From NCBI GenBank assembly GCA_016200495.1, contig JACQES010000005.1, positions 1 through 38,060 on the forward strand: DNA of 38,060 nucleotides, in the 5' to 3' direction. Every line of letters starts with the position of its first letter. The stretch's first letter is position 1. The DNA is from Gemmatimonadota bacterium (GTDB lineage Bacteria > Gemmatimonadota > Gemmatimonadetes > Gemmatimonadales > Gemmatimonadaceae). A model generated the notes under the pieces. The model searched no databases and was not told the origin of the DNA. It saw only the letters and a program-made list of their open reading frames with translations. Of this stretch, positions 25,602 through 34,358 are shown piece after piece. A program made the translations under genes and the position numbers.

Positions 25602-27713
25602 CTAGGGAAGCGGGCGGTCGCCCATCAGGTAGCGGGTGAACCATCCCTGCATCTCCTTCCACCAGAGCTGCTGGTTCTGCGGCTTGCCGATCCAGTGTCC
25701 CTCATCGGGGAACACCACCATGCGGCTCGGCACTCCCTGGCGCTGGAGCGCGGTGAAGAGCGAGAGCCCCTCGTTGATCGGCACGCGGAAGTCCTGTTCG
25801 CCGTGCATCACGAGCATGGGCGTCCTGAACTTGCCCGCGGCCAGGTGCGGCGACCACTTGCGATACTGTTGCTGCATGGCGGTGGCGTTCCACCAGGTGC
25901 CGCCGAACTCCCAGTCGGTGAACCACTGCTCCTCGGTCGCGCCGGCCATCGCCTCGAGGTTGAACACGCCGGCGTGCGTCACGAGCGCCTTGAACCGCGT
26001 CGAGTGGCCGGCGAGCCAGTTGGTCATGTAGCCGCCGTACGAGCCGCCGGTGGCGCCCAGATGCGCGGTGTCGATCCACGCGTTGCGCGCGATCGCCGCG
26101 TCGAGCCCGTTCATCAGGTCGGTCACGACCTTGCCGCCCCAGTCCTTCGAGATCTCGTCGGTGAAGCGCTGGCCGTAGCCCGTGGAGCCGCGCGGGTTGA
26201 TGATCACGAGCCCCGCCCCCGTCGCGGCGAACATCTGGTAGTTCCACCGGCCATGCCACTGGTCGAACCACGCGCCCTGCGGGCCGCCGTGGATGAGCAG
26301 GATCGCCGGATACTTCTTGCCGCTCACGTAGTTGGCCGGCTTGAGCACCCAGCCTAACACCGAGTCGCCCTTGGCGCCCTTGAAGCCGAACGGCTCGAGG
26401 GCGGGCAGGTCCACGCCGGCAAGCCGCACGACGTTGCGGCGCGTGATCGCCCGCGCCTCCGTCACCCCGCCCGCGCCCAGCTTCCCCGTCCACACCTCGG
26501 CCGGGTGCTGCGCGTCGTCGTGCGTCCACGCGAGCGTGCCGTTGGCACCGAGTCCCAGCGCGCCGTTGTGCCCGTCGAGCACGAGCGGCGTCGGCGTCGC
26601 TGCTGCGGCCATGCCGTCGGCCTTGAGCGCGATGCGGAAGAACGCCGTGCGCCCGCGGTCCTGGGCGCCCAGCAGCAGCGCCGACCCGTCGGCCAGCGGC
26701 ACGATCGCGTCGGTCGAGCGATCCCACTGCGGCAGCAGCTCGACGCTCGCGCCCGTGGCGCGGTCGAGACGCATGAGCCGCCACTTGTCGGCCTCGAAGC
26801 CGGCGCGTCGCTGCGACACGTAGTAGATCGCCTTCCCGTCGGGCGCGTAGACCGGGTTCTGGTCGGCGCCCTTCGCGTTCGGCGTGCGGTTGAGCGGCGT
26901 GCCACCGCTCGCGGCAATCGTGTAGATGTTGACGTCGGTGCTCCACGCTTGGGTCTGCGTGTCGAGCTTGGCCGTGAACGCGAGCTCACGACCGTCGGGC
27001 GACCACGCATAGCCCTCGCTCCCGCCGAACGGACCCGGCGGCACGTCGTACGTCGCGCCCGGCACGAGGTCCACCGGCGCGCCGCCGTCCAGCCCCACCA
27101 CGAACAGGTGCGAGCGCGTGCCGTCGTCCCACTGGTTCCAGTGGCGGTACATGAGCCCGTCGGTCACGTGCGCCTTGACCTTGCTCGCCTCGGCCTTGGC
27201 CGCCTTGTCGGCGTTGCACGCTTCGTCGCGGCACGCCGGGTAGACGCCGCTCGTGAGCGCGAGCTGCTGGCCATTGGGGGACCAGACCGGTCCCGTCGCG
27301 CCGCCGGTGAGTTGGGTGAGCTTCCGACGCCCCGTGCCGTCGGCGTTCGCCACCCACAGCTGCCCGCGCGCCACGTACGCCACGCGCTGCCCGTCCGGCG
27401 ACCAGCGCGCCTCGGTGGCGCGCGTGGTGTCGTCGGGAAAGGCGCGCGCGTCGCCGCCGGCCACGGGCTGCACGTACGTGGTGGCGACGCGCCGGTTGCC
27501 CGCGAGGTCGGTCACGCGCACGACGTACAGCACGAACCGGCCGTCGGCCGAGAGGCTCGGATCGGCCACCTGCTCGACGCCGGCCAGGTCGTCGAAGGTG
27601 AGCGCGCGGCGTTGCTGGGCGGAGACGGGGTTGGGCACGACGAGCGCCGCGCAGGCGGCGGCGAGGCATGCCTGCATCATGCGCGCACCGCCCCGCACCC
27701 GGATCGGCCTCAT
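25602..27713 (-). CDS. S9 family peptidase (prolyl oligopeptidase/dipeptidyl aminopeptidase type), exported
   Basis: A secreted serine peptidase of 703 residues that cuts short peptides, often after proline. A signal peptide (MMQACLAAACAALVVPNPVSAQ) follows the ATG at 27713; the inner Met at 27680 is an alternative. Residues about 40-440 form a beta-propeller with repeated blade motifs (ARWSPDGQRVAYVA, PVWSPNGQQLALTS, YAWSPDGRELAFTA, PVYAPDGKAIYYVS). The C-terminal hydrolase domain has the nucleophile in GGSYGGYMTNW, Asp in MHGEQDFRVP and His in DEGHWIGKP. It is intact and of normal length. It starts 14 bases after the Xaa-Pro peptidase stop and ends 12 bases before the OPT gene. Confidence 0.94.
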   Translation of the reverse strand: MRPIRVRGGARMMQACLAAACAALVVPNPVSAQQRRALTFDDLAGVEQVADPSLSADGRFVLYVVRVTDLAGNRRVATTYVQPVAGGDARAFPDDTTRATEARWSPDGQRVAYVARGQLWVANADGTGRRKLTQLTGGATGPVWSPNGQQLALTSGVYPACRDEACNADKAAKAEASKVKAHVTDGLMYRHWNQWDDGTRSHLFVVGLDGGAPVDLVPGATYDVPPGPFGGSEGYAWSPDGRELAFTAKLDTQTQAWSTDVNIYTIAASGGTPLNRTPNAKGADQNPVYAPDGKAIYYVSQRRAGFEADKWRLMRLDRATGASVELLPQWDRSTDAIVPLADGSALLLGAQDRGRTAFFRIALKADGMAAAATPTPLVLDGHNGALGLGANGTLAWTHDDAQHPAEVWTGKLGAGGVTEARAITRRNVVRLAGVDLPALEPFGFKGAKGDSVLGWVLKPANYVSGKKYPAILLIHGGPQGAWFDQWHGRWNYQMFAATGAGLVIINPRGSTGYGQRFTDEISKDWGGKVVTDLMNGLDAAIARNAWIDTAHLGATGGSYGGYMTNWLAGHSTRFKALVTHAGVFNLEAMAGATEEQWFTDWEFGGTWWNATAMQQQYRKWSPHLAAGKFRTPMLVMHGEQDFRVPINEGLSLFTALQRQGVPSRMVVFPDEGHWIGKPQNQQLWWKEMQGWFTRYLMGDRPLP

Positions 27714-27727
27714 CACGCGCCCCCGGC

Positions 27728-29176
27728 TCACGGCTGCACCTTGGGCGGCGCGCAGCTCGTCTCCACCGGCGCCTGCGCCGTCGACAGCATCGCCGGGCCC
27801 TGCTTCATCAGCGCCTCGATCTCCGCCATCTCGCGCGGCGCCTTCGAGATCCACTCGAGTCCGCTCGCCGTGATCACGTAGTCATCCTCGATGCGCACGC
27901 CGATGTTCTTGTACCTGGCATGCGCCTTCGCGATGCTCGCGACCAGCGCCTTGTTCCCCGGCGTGTCCGGCAGGATCTCGAGCAGGTTCTCGCGCACGTA
28001 GATCCCCGGCTCGATCGTGAACGCGCTCCCCGGCGCCAGCGTCCCGGTGAAGTAGTGCTGGTCGGGATCGTGGACCTCGAGCCCGATGCCGTGGCCGAGC
28101 CCGTGCATGTAGTAGAGCGAGAGCTGCGAGCACTTCTTGCCGTTGCCGCAGTCGTACGTCGCGTCGGGCGCGGTGATGAGTCCCACGCGCGCCAACCCCT
28201 CGGCCAGCACCTTGCTGGCGGCCTGGCTCATCGCGCGCGCCGGGCCCCCCGGCACCGCGGCCTTCTCGGCCGCCGCCTGCGCGTCGCGCACGATCTGGTA
28301 GATGTCGCGCTGCGCCGGCGAGTAGGTGCCGTTGACCGGCACCGTGCGCGTCACGTCGGCCGCGTAGCCCGCGAACGACGCGCCGATGTCCATCACCACG
28401 ATGTCACCCGCCTTCATCTGCCGGCTGTTGGCGCCGTAGTGGAGCGTGGCCGAGTTGGGGCCGGATCCGACGATCGTCGCGAAGCTCGGCCGGTCGGCGC
28501 CGTTCCGCCGGAAGGTGTACTCGATCAGCCCCTGCACCTCGTACTCGCCCGCGTCGGGGCGCACGGCGCGCATGGCCAGCTTCTGCGCGTCCACGGTCAC
28601 GTCCACGGCGCGGCGGATGCACGCGAGCTCGGCCTCGCTCTTGGTGCCGCGCAGCTGCTGCAGCGCCCGGCTCGCGTCGCTCGAGGCGATCGTCGCGTTC
28701 TTCTGCTTCATCTGCGTCGCGACCGCCTCGTCGCCGAGCGTGAAGACTCGCGCCACCTTGCCCGCGAGCGAGTCCACGACCTTGGTGAACTCCGACAGCG
28801 ACCGCCCCGTCGTCCCCGTGGCCTGGCCCGCGCGCGCGGGCCCCAGCCGGTTGCCGGTCCACACCTCGCGCGCCGGGTCCTTGTCGGCCGCGAACAGGAA
28901 CTCCGTCTGCGTCGCGCCCTGCCGCACGATCACGAGCTTGGCACCCGGCTCGCGGAATCCCGTCAGGTAGTCCATCTCCGGCGACTGCCAGAAGGACATG
29001 TAGTCCTCCTTCGGTTCCTCCGCGCCGTTCACCACGAGCGCACCGTCGCCGAGCGCGGCCATCAGCTTCTGCCGGCGCATGGCGTACTCGGAAACGGCGG
29101 CCTGGGCGGCCGAGGGACGCGGCGCGGCGAGCGCGGCCAGCACGGCAAGAACGACGACGCGGGGAAATCGGGTCAC
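27728..29176 (-). CDS. Exported M24 family Xaa-Pro aminopeptidase
   Basis: A metallopeptidase that removes the first residue before proline, 482 residues from the GTG at 29176. That start gives a clean signal peptide (RFPRVVVLAVLAALAAPRPSAAQ); the track ATG at 29260 adds 28 proline- and charge-rich residues before it. The N-terminal creatinase-like domain covers about 25-185. The metal ligands are all present: Asp in VVMDIGASF, Asp in YAADVTRTV, His in MHGLGHGIGLEV, Glu in TIEPGIYV and Glu in GVRIEDDYVIT. Two Cys in a CGNGKKC loop could form a disulfide, fitting an exported enzyme. It is the first gene of the run with S9 peptidase and OPT transporter, and diverges from the M14 gene across 174 bases. 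Confidence 0.92.
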   Translation of the reverse strand: MTRFPRVVVLAVLAALAAPRPSAAQAAVSEYAMRRQKLMAALGDGALVVNGAEEPKEDYMSFWQSPEMDYLTGFREPGAKLVIVRQGATQTEFLFAADKDPAREVWTGNRLGPARAGQATGTTGRSLSEFTKVVDSLAGKVARVFTLGDEAVATQMKQKNATIASSDASRALQQLRGTKSEAELACIRRAVDVTVDAQKLAMRAVRPDAGEYEVQGLIEYTFRRNGADRPSFATIVGSGPNSATLHYGANSRQMKAGDIVVMDIGASFAGYAADVTRTVPVNGTYSPAQRDIYQIVRDAQAAAEKAAVPGGPARAMSQAASKVLAEGLARVGLITAPDATYDCGNGKKCSQLSLYYMHGLGHGIGLEVHDPDQHYFTGTLAPGSAFTIEPGIYVRENLLEILPDTPGNKALVASIAKAHARYKNIGVRIEDDYVITASGLEWISKAPREMAEIEALMKQGPAMLSTAQAPVETSCAPPKVQP

Positions 29177-29350
29177 GGGCGGAATCCGAAGGGGGTTGGA
29201 CCGGGAGAAAGTACCCCTCGGCGGGGCACTCGGGCAGAAGGGCCCGCGCCGCTCATCCATGGCTCAACGCCGCCCCCCTCCGTAGCGTAGGTCCCGTGTC
29301 CCCGGGGCGTCCCGCGCCGGGCGGCCTCCCCTCCCGCACACCGCTCCAGC

Positions 29351-32131
29351 ATGCGTCCCGTTCGCACGCTCCGCCGCGTGGCGGTCCTCGCCGTCTTCGG
29401 CCTGGCCACCGCCCTTCCGGCCCAGCAGGTCCCCACGCCGAAGCAGTTCTTCGGCCACGACATCGGCGCCGACTACCAGCTGCCGAACTACAGCAAGTTC
29501 GTCGGCTTCTGGCAGGCGCTCGCCGCCTCGCCCCGCGCGCACCTCGACACCCTGGGCCTCACCGCCGAGGGGCGCCCGCAGCTGAGCCTCGTGGTCTCGA
29601 GCCCGGAGAACATGAAGAAGCTCGCGCGCTACAAGGAGATCGCGAAGAAGCTCGCGCTCGCCGAGGGGCTGACCGACGACGAGGCCCACGCGCTGGCGGC
29701 CGAGGGCAAGGCCATCATGTGGATCGACGGCGGCCTGCACGCCACCGAGGTGCTCGGCGCGCAGCAGCTCATCGAGACCAGCTGGCAGTTCGTGAGCATG
29801 AACGATCCCGAGACGCTCCGGATCCTCAACGACGTGATCATCGTCTTCGTGCACGCCAACCCGGACGGGATGGAGCTCGTCTCGAACTGGTACATGCAGG
29901 AGGCGGACCCGAAGAAGCGGAACACGCAGATCCCGCGGCTCTACCAGAAGTACATCGGGCACGACAACAACCGCGACTTCTTCATCGCGAACCAGCCCGA
30001 GTCGATCAACATGAACAAGGCGCTGTACATGGAGTGGTATCCCCAGATCATGTACAACCACCACCAGACCGGCCCCGCCGGCACGGTGATGTTCGCGCCG
30101 CCGTTCCGCGACCCGGCCAACTACAACCTCCATCCCAGCATCATGACCGGGATGGACCTGATCGGCGCCGCACTGCACGGGCGCATGGTGGCGGAGAACA
30201 AGCCGGGCGTGGTCAACCGCTCGCTCTCGGGCTACTCCACGTGGTGGAACGGCGGGCTCCGCACCACGGTGTACTTCCACAACATGCTCGGCATCCTCAC
30301 CGAGACCATCGGCAACCCGACGCCGATGAAGATCCCGTTCCTCCCCGAGCGCCAGCTCCGGAACGCCGACCAGGTCTACCCGCTCGAGCCGCTGCAGGAG
30401 TGGCACTTCCGGCAGTCCATCGACTACTCGGTCACCGCCAACCGCGCGATCCTCGACCTGGCATCGAAGTACCGCGAGTTCTTCCTCTACAACATCTACA
30501 AGATGGGGAAGGACGAGATCGCGATGGGCAACCGCGACACCTGGATCACGACGCCCAAGCTGCTGGCCGAGGTCCAGGCCAAGGTGGATGCCGAGCGCGC
30601 GCGCAACCGCGAGACGCAGGACAACGAGCTCGCCTTCTTCGGGTTCGGCGCCGCCGCCCCCGAGAAGTTCGCCGCCGACTTCAAGCAGCCCGAGAAGCGC
30701 GTGCCGCGCGCCTTCGTCATCCCGAGCGACCAGCCCGACTTCCTCACGGCGCAGAAGTTCATCGTCGCGCTCCAGAAGAACGGCATCTTCGTGCACCGCG
30801 CCACCGCCGCCTTTTCGGCCAACGGCAAGAACTACGGCGCCGGGTCGTTCGTGGTGCAGGCTAACCAGGCCTGGCGCCCGCACGTGCTCGACATGTTCGA
30901 GCCGCAGGACCACCCGAACGACTTCAAGTATCCGGGCGCACCGCCCACGCGGCCGTACGACAACGCCGGCTGGACGCTCGCGATGAGCATGGGGGTCAAG
31001 TTCGACCGCCACCTGGAGCCCGTCACGGGCCCCCTCGAGCGGCTCGACCCGCTCCGCGATCGCGTCAAGCCGACCGCTGGCACCGTCGCGAGCGGCGGCG
31101 CGGGCTGGACGATCTCGACCAAGCAGAACGACGCCTACCGCGTGGTCGCGCGCCTCTGGAAGGCGGGGGCCGACGTCTATCGCCTCGACCGCGCGTCGGG
31201 GAGCGCGAGCGCCGGCGCGTTCTACGTGCCCGCCAACGGCAAGAGCACGCCGATCGTGCGGCAGGCCGCGAGCGAGCTCGGCGTGAGCTTCGCCTCGAGC
31301 GGCAACCTCCAGTCGTCGGCCACGCCGCTCAAGGCACCGCGCATCGCGATCGTGGACCGGTACGGCGGCCTCATGCCCGCCGGCCACACGCGCTGGCTGC
31401 TCGAGCAGTACGACATGCCGTACGAGATGATCTACCCGCCGCAGGTGGACGCGGGGAACCTCCGGCAGAAGTACGACGTGATCGTGCTCGTGGACGGCGC
31501 CCTGCCGCGCAACGAGGGCGCCGCCGGCGGCCTGAACGCGCTCTTCGGCCGCATCGACACCAGCACCGTGCCCGCGCAGTTCAAGCCGTGGCTCGGCACG
31601 CTCTCGCGCGAGCGGTCGATCCCCAGGCTCAAGGAATTCGCCGAGCAGGGCGGGCGCATCATCGCCATCGGGTCGAGCACCTCGATCAGCCGCTCGTTCG
31701 GGCTTCCGATCGCGAACTACCTGAGCGAGCGCACCCCCGACGGGAAGGTGCGCAACCTGCCCAGCGACAAGTTCTACGTGCCGGGCTCGCTCCTCGAGGT
31801 CGCCTACGATACCACGACGACGCTCGGCCGCGGGCAGGACGCGCGTGGCATCGTCTTCTTCGACAACGGCTCGGTGTTCAAGCTGCCGCCAAACGCCGAG
31901 GAGCTCGGCATCCGCCCCGTCGCGTGGTTCGACAGCGCGACGCCGCTCAAGTCGGGATGGGCGTGGGGCCAGACCTACCTCGAGGGCGGCGTGGCCATCG
32001 CCGAGGCGAGCGTGGGGAAGGGGAGCGTCTACCTGTACGGGCCCGAGGTGCTCTTCCGCGCCACGCCGCACGCGACGTTCAAGCTCTTCTTCAACGGCGT
32101 GTTCGGGCCCGGGAACAAGGTGGCGCAGTAG
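29351..32131 (+). CDS. Exported M14 family zinc carboxypeptidase-like protein, large
   Basis: A secreted metallopeptidase of 926 residues. A signal peptide (RTLRRVAVLAVFGLATALPAQ) precedes the M14 domain at about 45-400. Zinc ligands are His130 and Glu133 in GGLHATEVLG and a His in MYNHHQTGPAG (237-238). The Asn-Asn-Arg-Asp block HDNNRDFF is conserved in this subgroup. The remaining 500 residues include a class-I glutamine-amidotransferase-like region (about 450-700, for example RIAIVDRYGGLMPAGHTRW), as known for long bacterial M14 members. It is intact. The 966-residue track ORF on the opposite strand is a shadow. A strong stem-loop follows the stop. The specificity (amino- or carboxypeptidase) cannot be read from the sequence. 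Confidence 0.9.
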   Translation: MRPVRTLRRVAVLAVFGLATALPAQQVPTPKQFFGHDIGADYQLPNYSKFVGFWQALAASPRAHLDTLGLTAEGRPQLSLVVSSPENMKKLARYKEIAKKLALAEGLTDDEAHALAAEGKAIMWIDGGLHATEVLGAQQLIETSWQFVSMNDPETLRILNDVIIVFVHANPDGMELVSNWYMQEADPKKRNTQIPRLYQKYIGHDNNRDFFIANQPESINMNKALYMEWYPQIMYNHHQTGPAGTVMFAPPFRDPANYNLHPSIMTGMDLIGAALHGRMVAENKPGVVNRSLSGYSTWWNGGLRTTVYFHNMLGILTETIGNPTPMKIPFLPERQLRNADQVYPLEPLQEWHFRQSIDYSVTANRAILDLASKYREFFLYNIYKMGKDEIAMGNRDTWITTPKLLAEVQAKVDAERARNRETQDNELAFFGFGAAAPEKFAADFKQPEKRVPRAFVIPSDQPDFLTAQKFIVALQKNGIFVHRATAAFSANGKNYGAGSFVVQANQAWRPHVLDMFEPQDHPNDFKYPGAPPTRPYDNAGWTLAMSMGVKFDRHLEPVTGPLERLDPLRDRVKPTAGTVASGGAGWTISTKQNDAYRVVARLWKAGADVYRLDRASGSASAGAFYVPANGKSTPIVRQAASELGVSFASSGNLQSSATPLKAPRIAIVDRYGGLMPAGHTRWLLEQYDMPYEMIYPPQVDAGNLRQKYDVIVLVDGALPRNEGAAGGLNALFGRIDTSTVPAQFKPWLGTLSRERSIPRLKEFAEQGGRIIAIGSSTSISRSFGLPIANYLSERTPDGKVRNLPSDKFYVPGSLLEVAYDTTTTLGRGQDARGIVFFDNGSVFKLPPNAEELGIRPVAWFDSATPLKSGWAWGQTYLEGGVAIAEASVGKGSVYLYGPEVLFRATPHATFKLFFNGVFGPGNKVAQ

Positions 32132-32162
32132 CCGCGGCGCGCGACCGCACGCGCCTGAAGGC

Positions 32163-32195
32163 ACGAAGGACCTGCCCCCGCGGCAGGTCCTTCGT
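32163..32195. terminator. Strong bidirectional stem-loop between convergent genes
   Basis: ACGAAGGACCTGCC (32163-32176) pairs perfectly over 14 bases with GGCAGGTCCTTCGT (32182-32195), with a 5-base loop. It sits between the M14 stop at 32131 and the esterase stop at 32199. The minus-strand side of the stem is followed by GCCTTCAGG and has no T-run; the plus side is followed by CGTTC. It is probably a shared terminator. Confidence 0.65.
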
Positions 32196-32198
32196 CGT

Positions 32199-32958
32199 TC
32201 ACGGGGTCGGCGCGCCGCGTCGCTGGGTCACGAGCCAGCGCATCGACGCGGAGTCGCTGAACGCGCTGAGGCAGTCGTGCCGTCCACGGGGGACCTCGGT
32301 GTAGCGGAGGTAGCGCATCCCGGCGCGGCGGAACGTCGCGATCATCGCGCGCGGAATCGTGACGGTCACCAGCTGGTCCTGCTCGCCGTGCCAGACCCAG
32401 GTTGGCAGGTCGCGCAGCTCGGCCCCGACCAGCGAGTCCACCGCACCCACCGGCGTGCCGTAGTCGCCGGTGAAGCTCATCGGCGGGATCGCCGCCGCCA
32501 CCGTCATGAGCGCGCTGAAGCGATGGGCGTCCTGCCACGCGATCGGTGTCCACGGCGAGCGCGCGCTCCGCGGAGTCGATCGTCGCCGTGATGAGGTCCC
32601 GCAACTGCTGCCGTGGGAGCTCCTCGTCGCGCGGCACGTGCGGAAAGAGCACGATGGCGGGGAAGGTGGCCGACTGCTGGTTCACCATCGCGGCGAAGCA
32701 GCTGCGCATCTGCCGTTCGCCGTCCGTGCCGAGCTCATTGGCCCCGTGGATGAAGAGCACGAGCGGCCAGCGCCGCGTGGGCGTGTAGTCCCGGGGCACG
32801 AACGCCTGGTAGGGCAGCGCGCGACCGTCCACCGACACGACGTGCTTGCTGAAGGCGCCGGGGCGCCAGTCCGCCGCGGCGCACGCGAGCACACCCGCCA
32901 CCGCGCAGCCGATCGTCACGCCGCGCCGGACGAGGCGCACGCGCCCGGGCGCGCTCAC
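32199..32958 (-). pseudogene. Exported esterase/phospholipase-like alpha/beta hydrolase, broken at the nucleophile region
   Basis: A predicted exported hydrolase of the feruloyl-esterase or PlcA/phospholipase-like group. The GTG at 32958 overlaps the TGA of the SGNH gene (GTGA). A hydrophobic N-terminus ends in a possible lipobox (GCAVAGVLAC). The oxyanion block is LVLFIHGANELGTDGE. Near 32530-32542 the frame changes: the first frame reads to AVDTDRV, and the second resumes at RFSALMTVAAAIPPMSF. The nucleophile elbow (a GxSxG motif, normally just after the DTDRV-like strand) is absent, so about 15-20 residues seem deleted. The Asp (WHGEQDQLVTV) and His (PRGRHDCLSAF) of the triad remain. As sequenced it cannot be active. 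The track ORF running to 32029 is wrong after about 32530. Confidence 0.75.
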
Positions 32959-34199
32959 GAGCGCGCGGGGCGCGCCGCGAGCTTCTGCTCCACGGCCGCG
33001 CGCAGCGCAGGCCAGAGCCCGTCCACGATCCCCGGCACCGCCGCCTCGGTGTTGTGGCCCACGCGATCCACGAACACGGGGAGCGTGTCGTCCTTGAAGA
33101 GCCCCGTGAGGTCCACGAATCGTCCCGAGGCGAGGCTGCGCATCGCGCTGTCGAGCTGCGCGGGGATGCGCCGGTGCGCCACCTGCGCCACCGAATGGAG
33201 CGGGTCACGACCGATCTGCGTCATCAGGTTCTTCTCGTAGGGATCCAGCCGCTTGGGCGTGGCGTGGAGGTTGGGCTGCCACGCGTACACGGGCACGAAT
33301 CCGTGCGCCGCGGCGAGCGCCTCCACGATGCGCACCGTGGCCACGTATGTGCGCACCGTGCGGGCGGCCACGCTGTCGCCGGGGATGAACGCGGGCACGC
33401 GAGGCGGCCGCTTGCCGCGGGCCCACTCCACGAGCCCCGACCGCGTGAGCGCCTGGCCCAGCGCCGCGCCGAGCGGTCCGGTCTCGCGTGCGAGGCCCTC
33501 GGGATAGCGCGTGCGGTCGAGCGCGCGCCCGAGCTGGAACTCCGCGATCCGGTTCGACTCGTTCTGCGGGTCGCCAGCCACGCCGCGCTGGATCGTCGCC
33601 GACACGTCGTTGAGGCCATCGTAGAAGAGCACGACGTCCGGACGCTCGCCGTTCCGCAGGTCGAGCAGCAGTTGCACCACTTCCTGCGTGAACACGTAGC
33701 CGGACTCGCCGAGGTTGGTGACCTCGATCCGCGCCCCGGGGCCGGCCAGCGGCTGCAACCGTCGCGCGATCTCGGCCGCGATCGTGCGATCCTCGCGCAG
33801 CGGCTCGCCCCACATCGTGGACCCGCCGTAGAGTCGGACGCGCAGCCGCGGCTCGGCCGGCACGCGCGGCTGCGGTGTCCCGCGGCGTCCGAGCGAGTCG
33901 ATCGTGATCACGGAGCCGCGGAATCCCGGTGCCCGGCGGAAGTACACGTACGGATGCCACTCCATCCGGCTCACCGCGTCGAACTCGGTCCGCCACGTCT
34001 CCCACCATGGCTCGCGGCGTGGATCGCCGGCCACGTACGATCCTGGCGGCGTGTGCGCCGCGCGCTCCGCCCGCACGCGCCGCCAGCGGAGCGCCCCCTC
34101 GACGGCGAGCAGGAGGGCCAGCGTGACGCCGAGCATGAGCCAGCCGGAGCGGAGCGCGCCGCCCAGGCGGCGCAGGAAGGTGAGCAAGGTCGAGGCCAT
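32955..34199 (-). CDS. SGNH/GDSL-type hydrolase with an N-terminal membrane anchor
   Basis: A membrane-anchored esterase of 414 residues, likely acting on acyl groups outside the cytoplasm. One N-terminal helix (about residues 19-36, GWLMLGVTLALLLAVEGA) anchors it. Block I has the nucleophile Ser127 in YGGSTMWGEP, block II the Gly-containing NLGESGYVFTQE, and block III is FYDGLNDVSA with the oxyanion Asn. The C-terminal His is in DRVGHNTEAAV. Relatives remove or transfer acetyl groups on polysaccharides. Its ATG at 34199 is chosen because upstream codons in the track ORF overlap the divergent glycosyltransferase promoter. It is coupled by a GTGA overlap to the damaged esterase gene. Substrate is inference. 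Confidence 0.85.
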   Translation of the reverse strand: MASTLLTFLRRLGGALRSGWLMLGVTLALLLAVEGALRWRRVRAERAAHTPPGSYVAGDPRREPWWETWRTEFDAVSRMEWHPYVYFRRAPGFRGSVITIDSLGRRGTPQPRVPAEPRLRVRLYGGSTMWGEPLREDRTIAAEIARRLQPLAGPGARIEVTNLGESGYVFTQEVVQLLLDLRNGERPDVVLFYDGLNDVSATIQRGVAGDPQNESNRIAEFQLGRALDRTRYPEGLARETGPLGAALGQALTRSGLVEWARGKRPPRVPAFIPGDSVAARTVRTYVATVRIVEALAAAHGFVPVYAWQPNLHATPKRLDPYEKNLMTQIGRDPLHSVAQVAHRRIPAQLDSAMRSLASGRFVDLTGLFKDDTLPVFVDRVGHNTEAAVPGIVDGLWPALRAAVEQKLAARPARS

Positions 34200-34358
34200 G
34201 ACGGCGGGCGGGACGGTGACGGGGACGCGGGGCAATCTAGCGGGGCGGTTCGACGCGTCCCCCTGCATGGTGGCGCGCGCTTCGCGCGCTCGCGAGCTTT
34301 CCCTCGTGCGCCGCCCATTCCCCTCCGCCCTCGTCGAGCGCATGGCGCATCGCCGCCC

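Noticed and set aside
26505-27881. 458-residue ORF antisense to the S9 peptidase
   Set aside because: It mirrors the codon structure of the S9 gene and shows no recognisable domain. Long antisense ORFs are expected at this GC content.
29264-32164. 966-residue ORF antisense to the M14 peptidase
   Set aside because: It is a GC-rich shadow: composition is dominated by Arg, Val, Glu and His with no motif, while the plus-strand M14 protein has a signal peptide and conserved zinc ligands.
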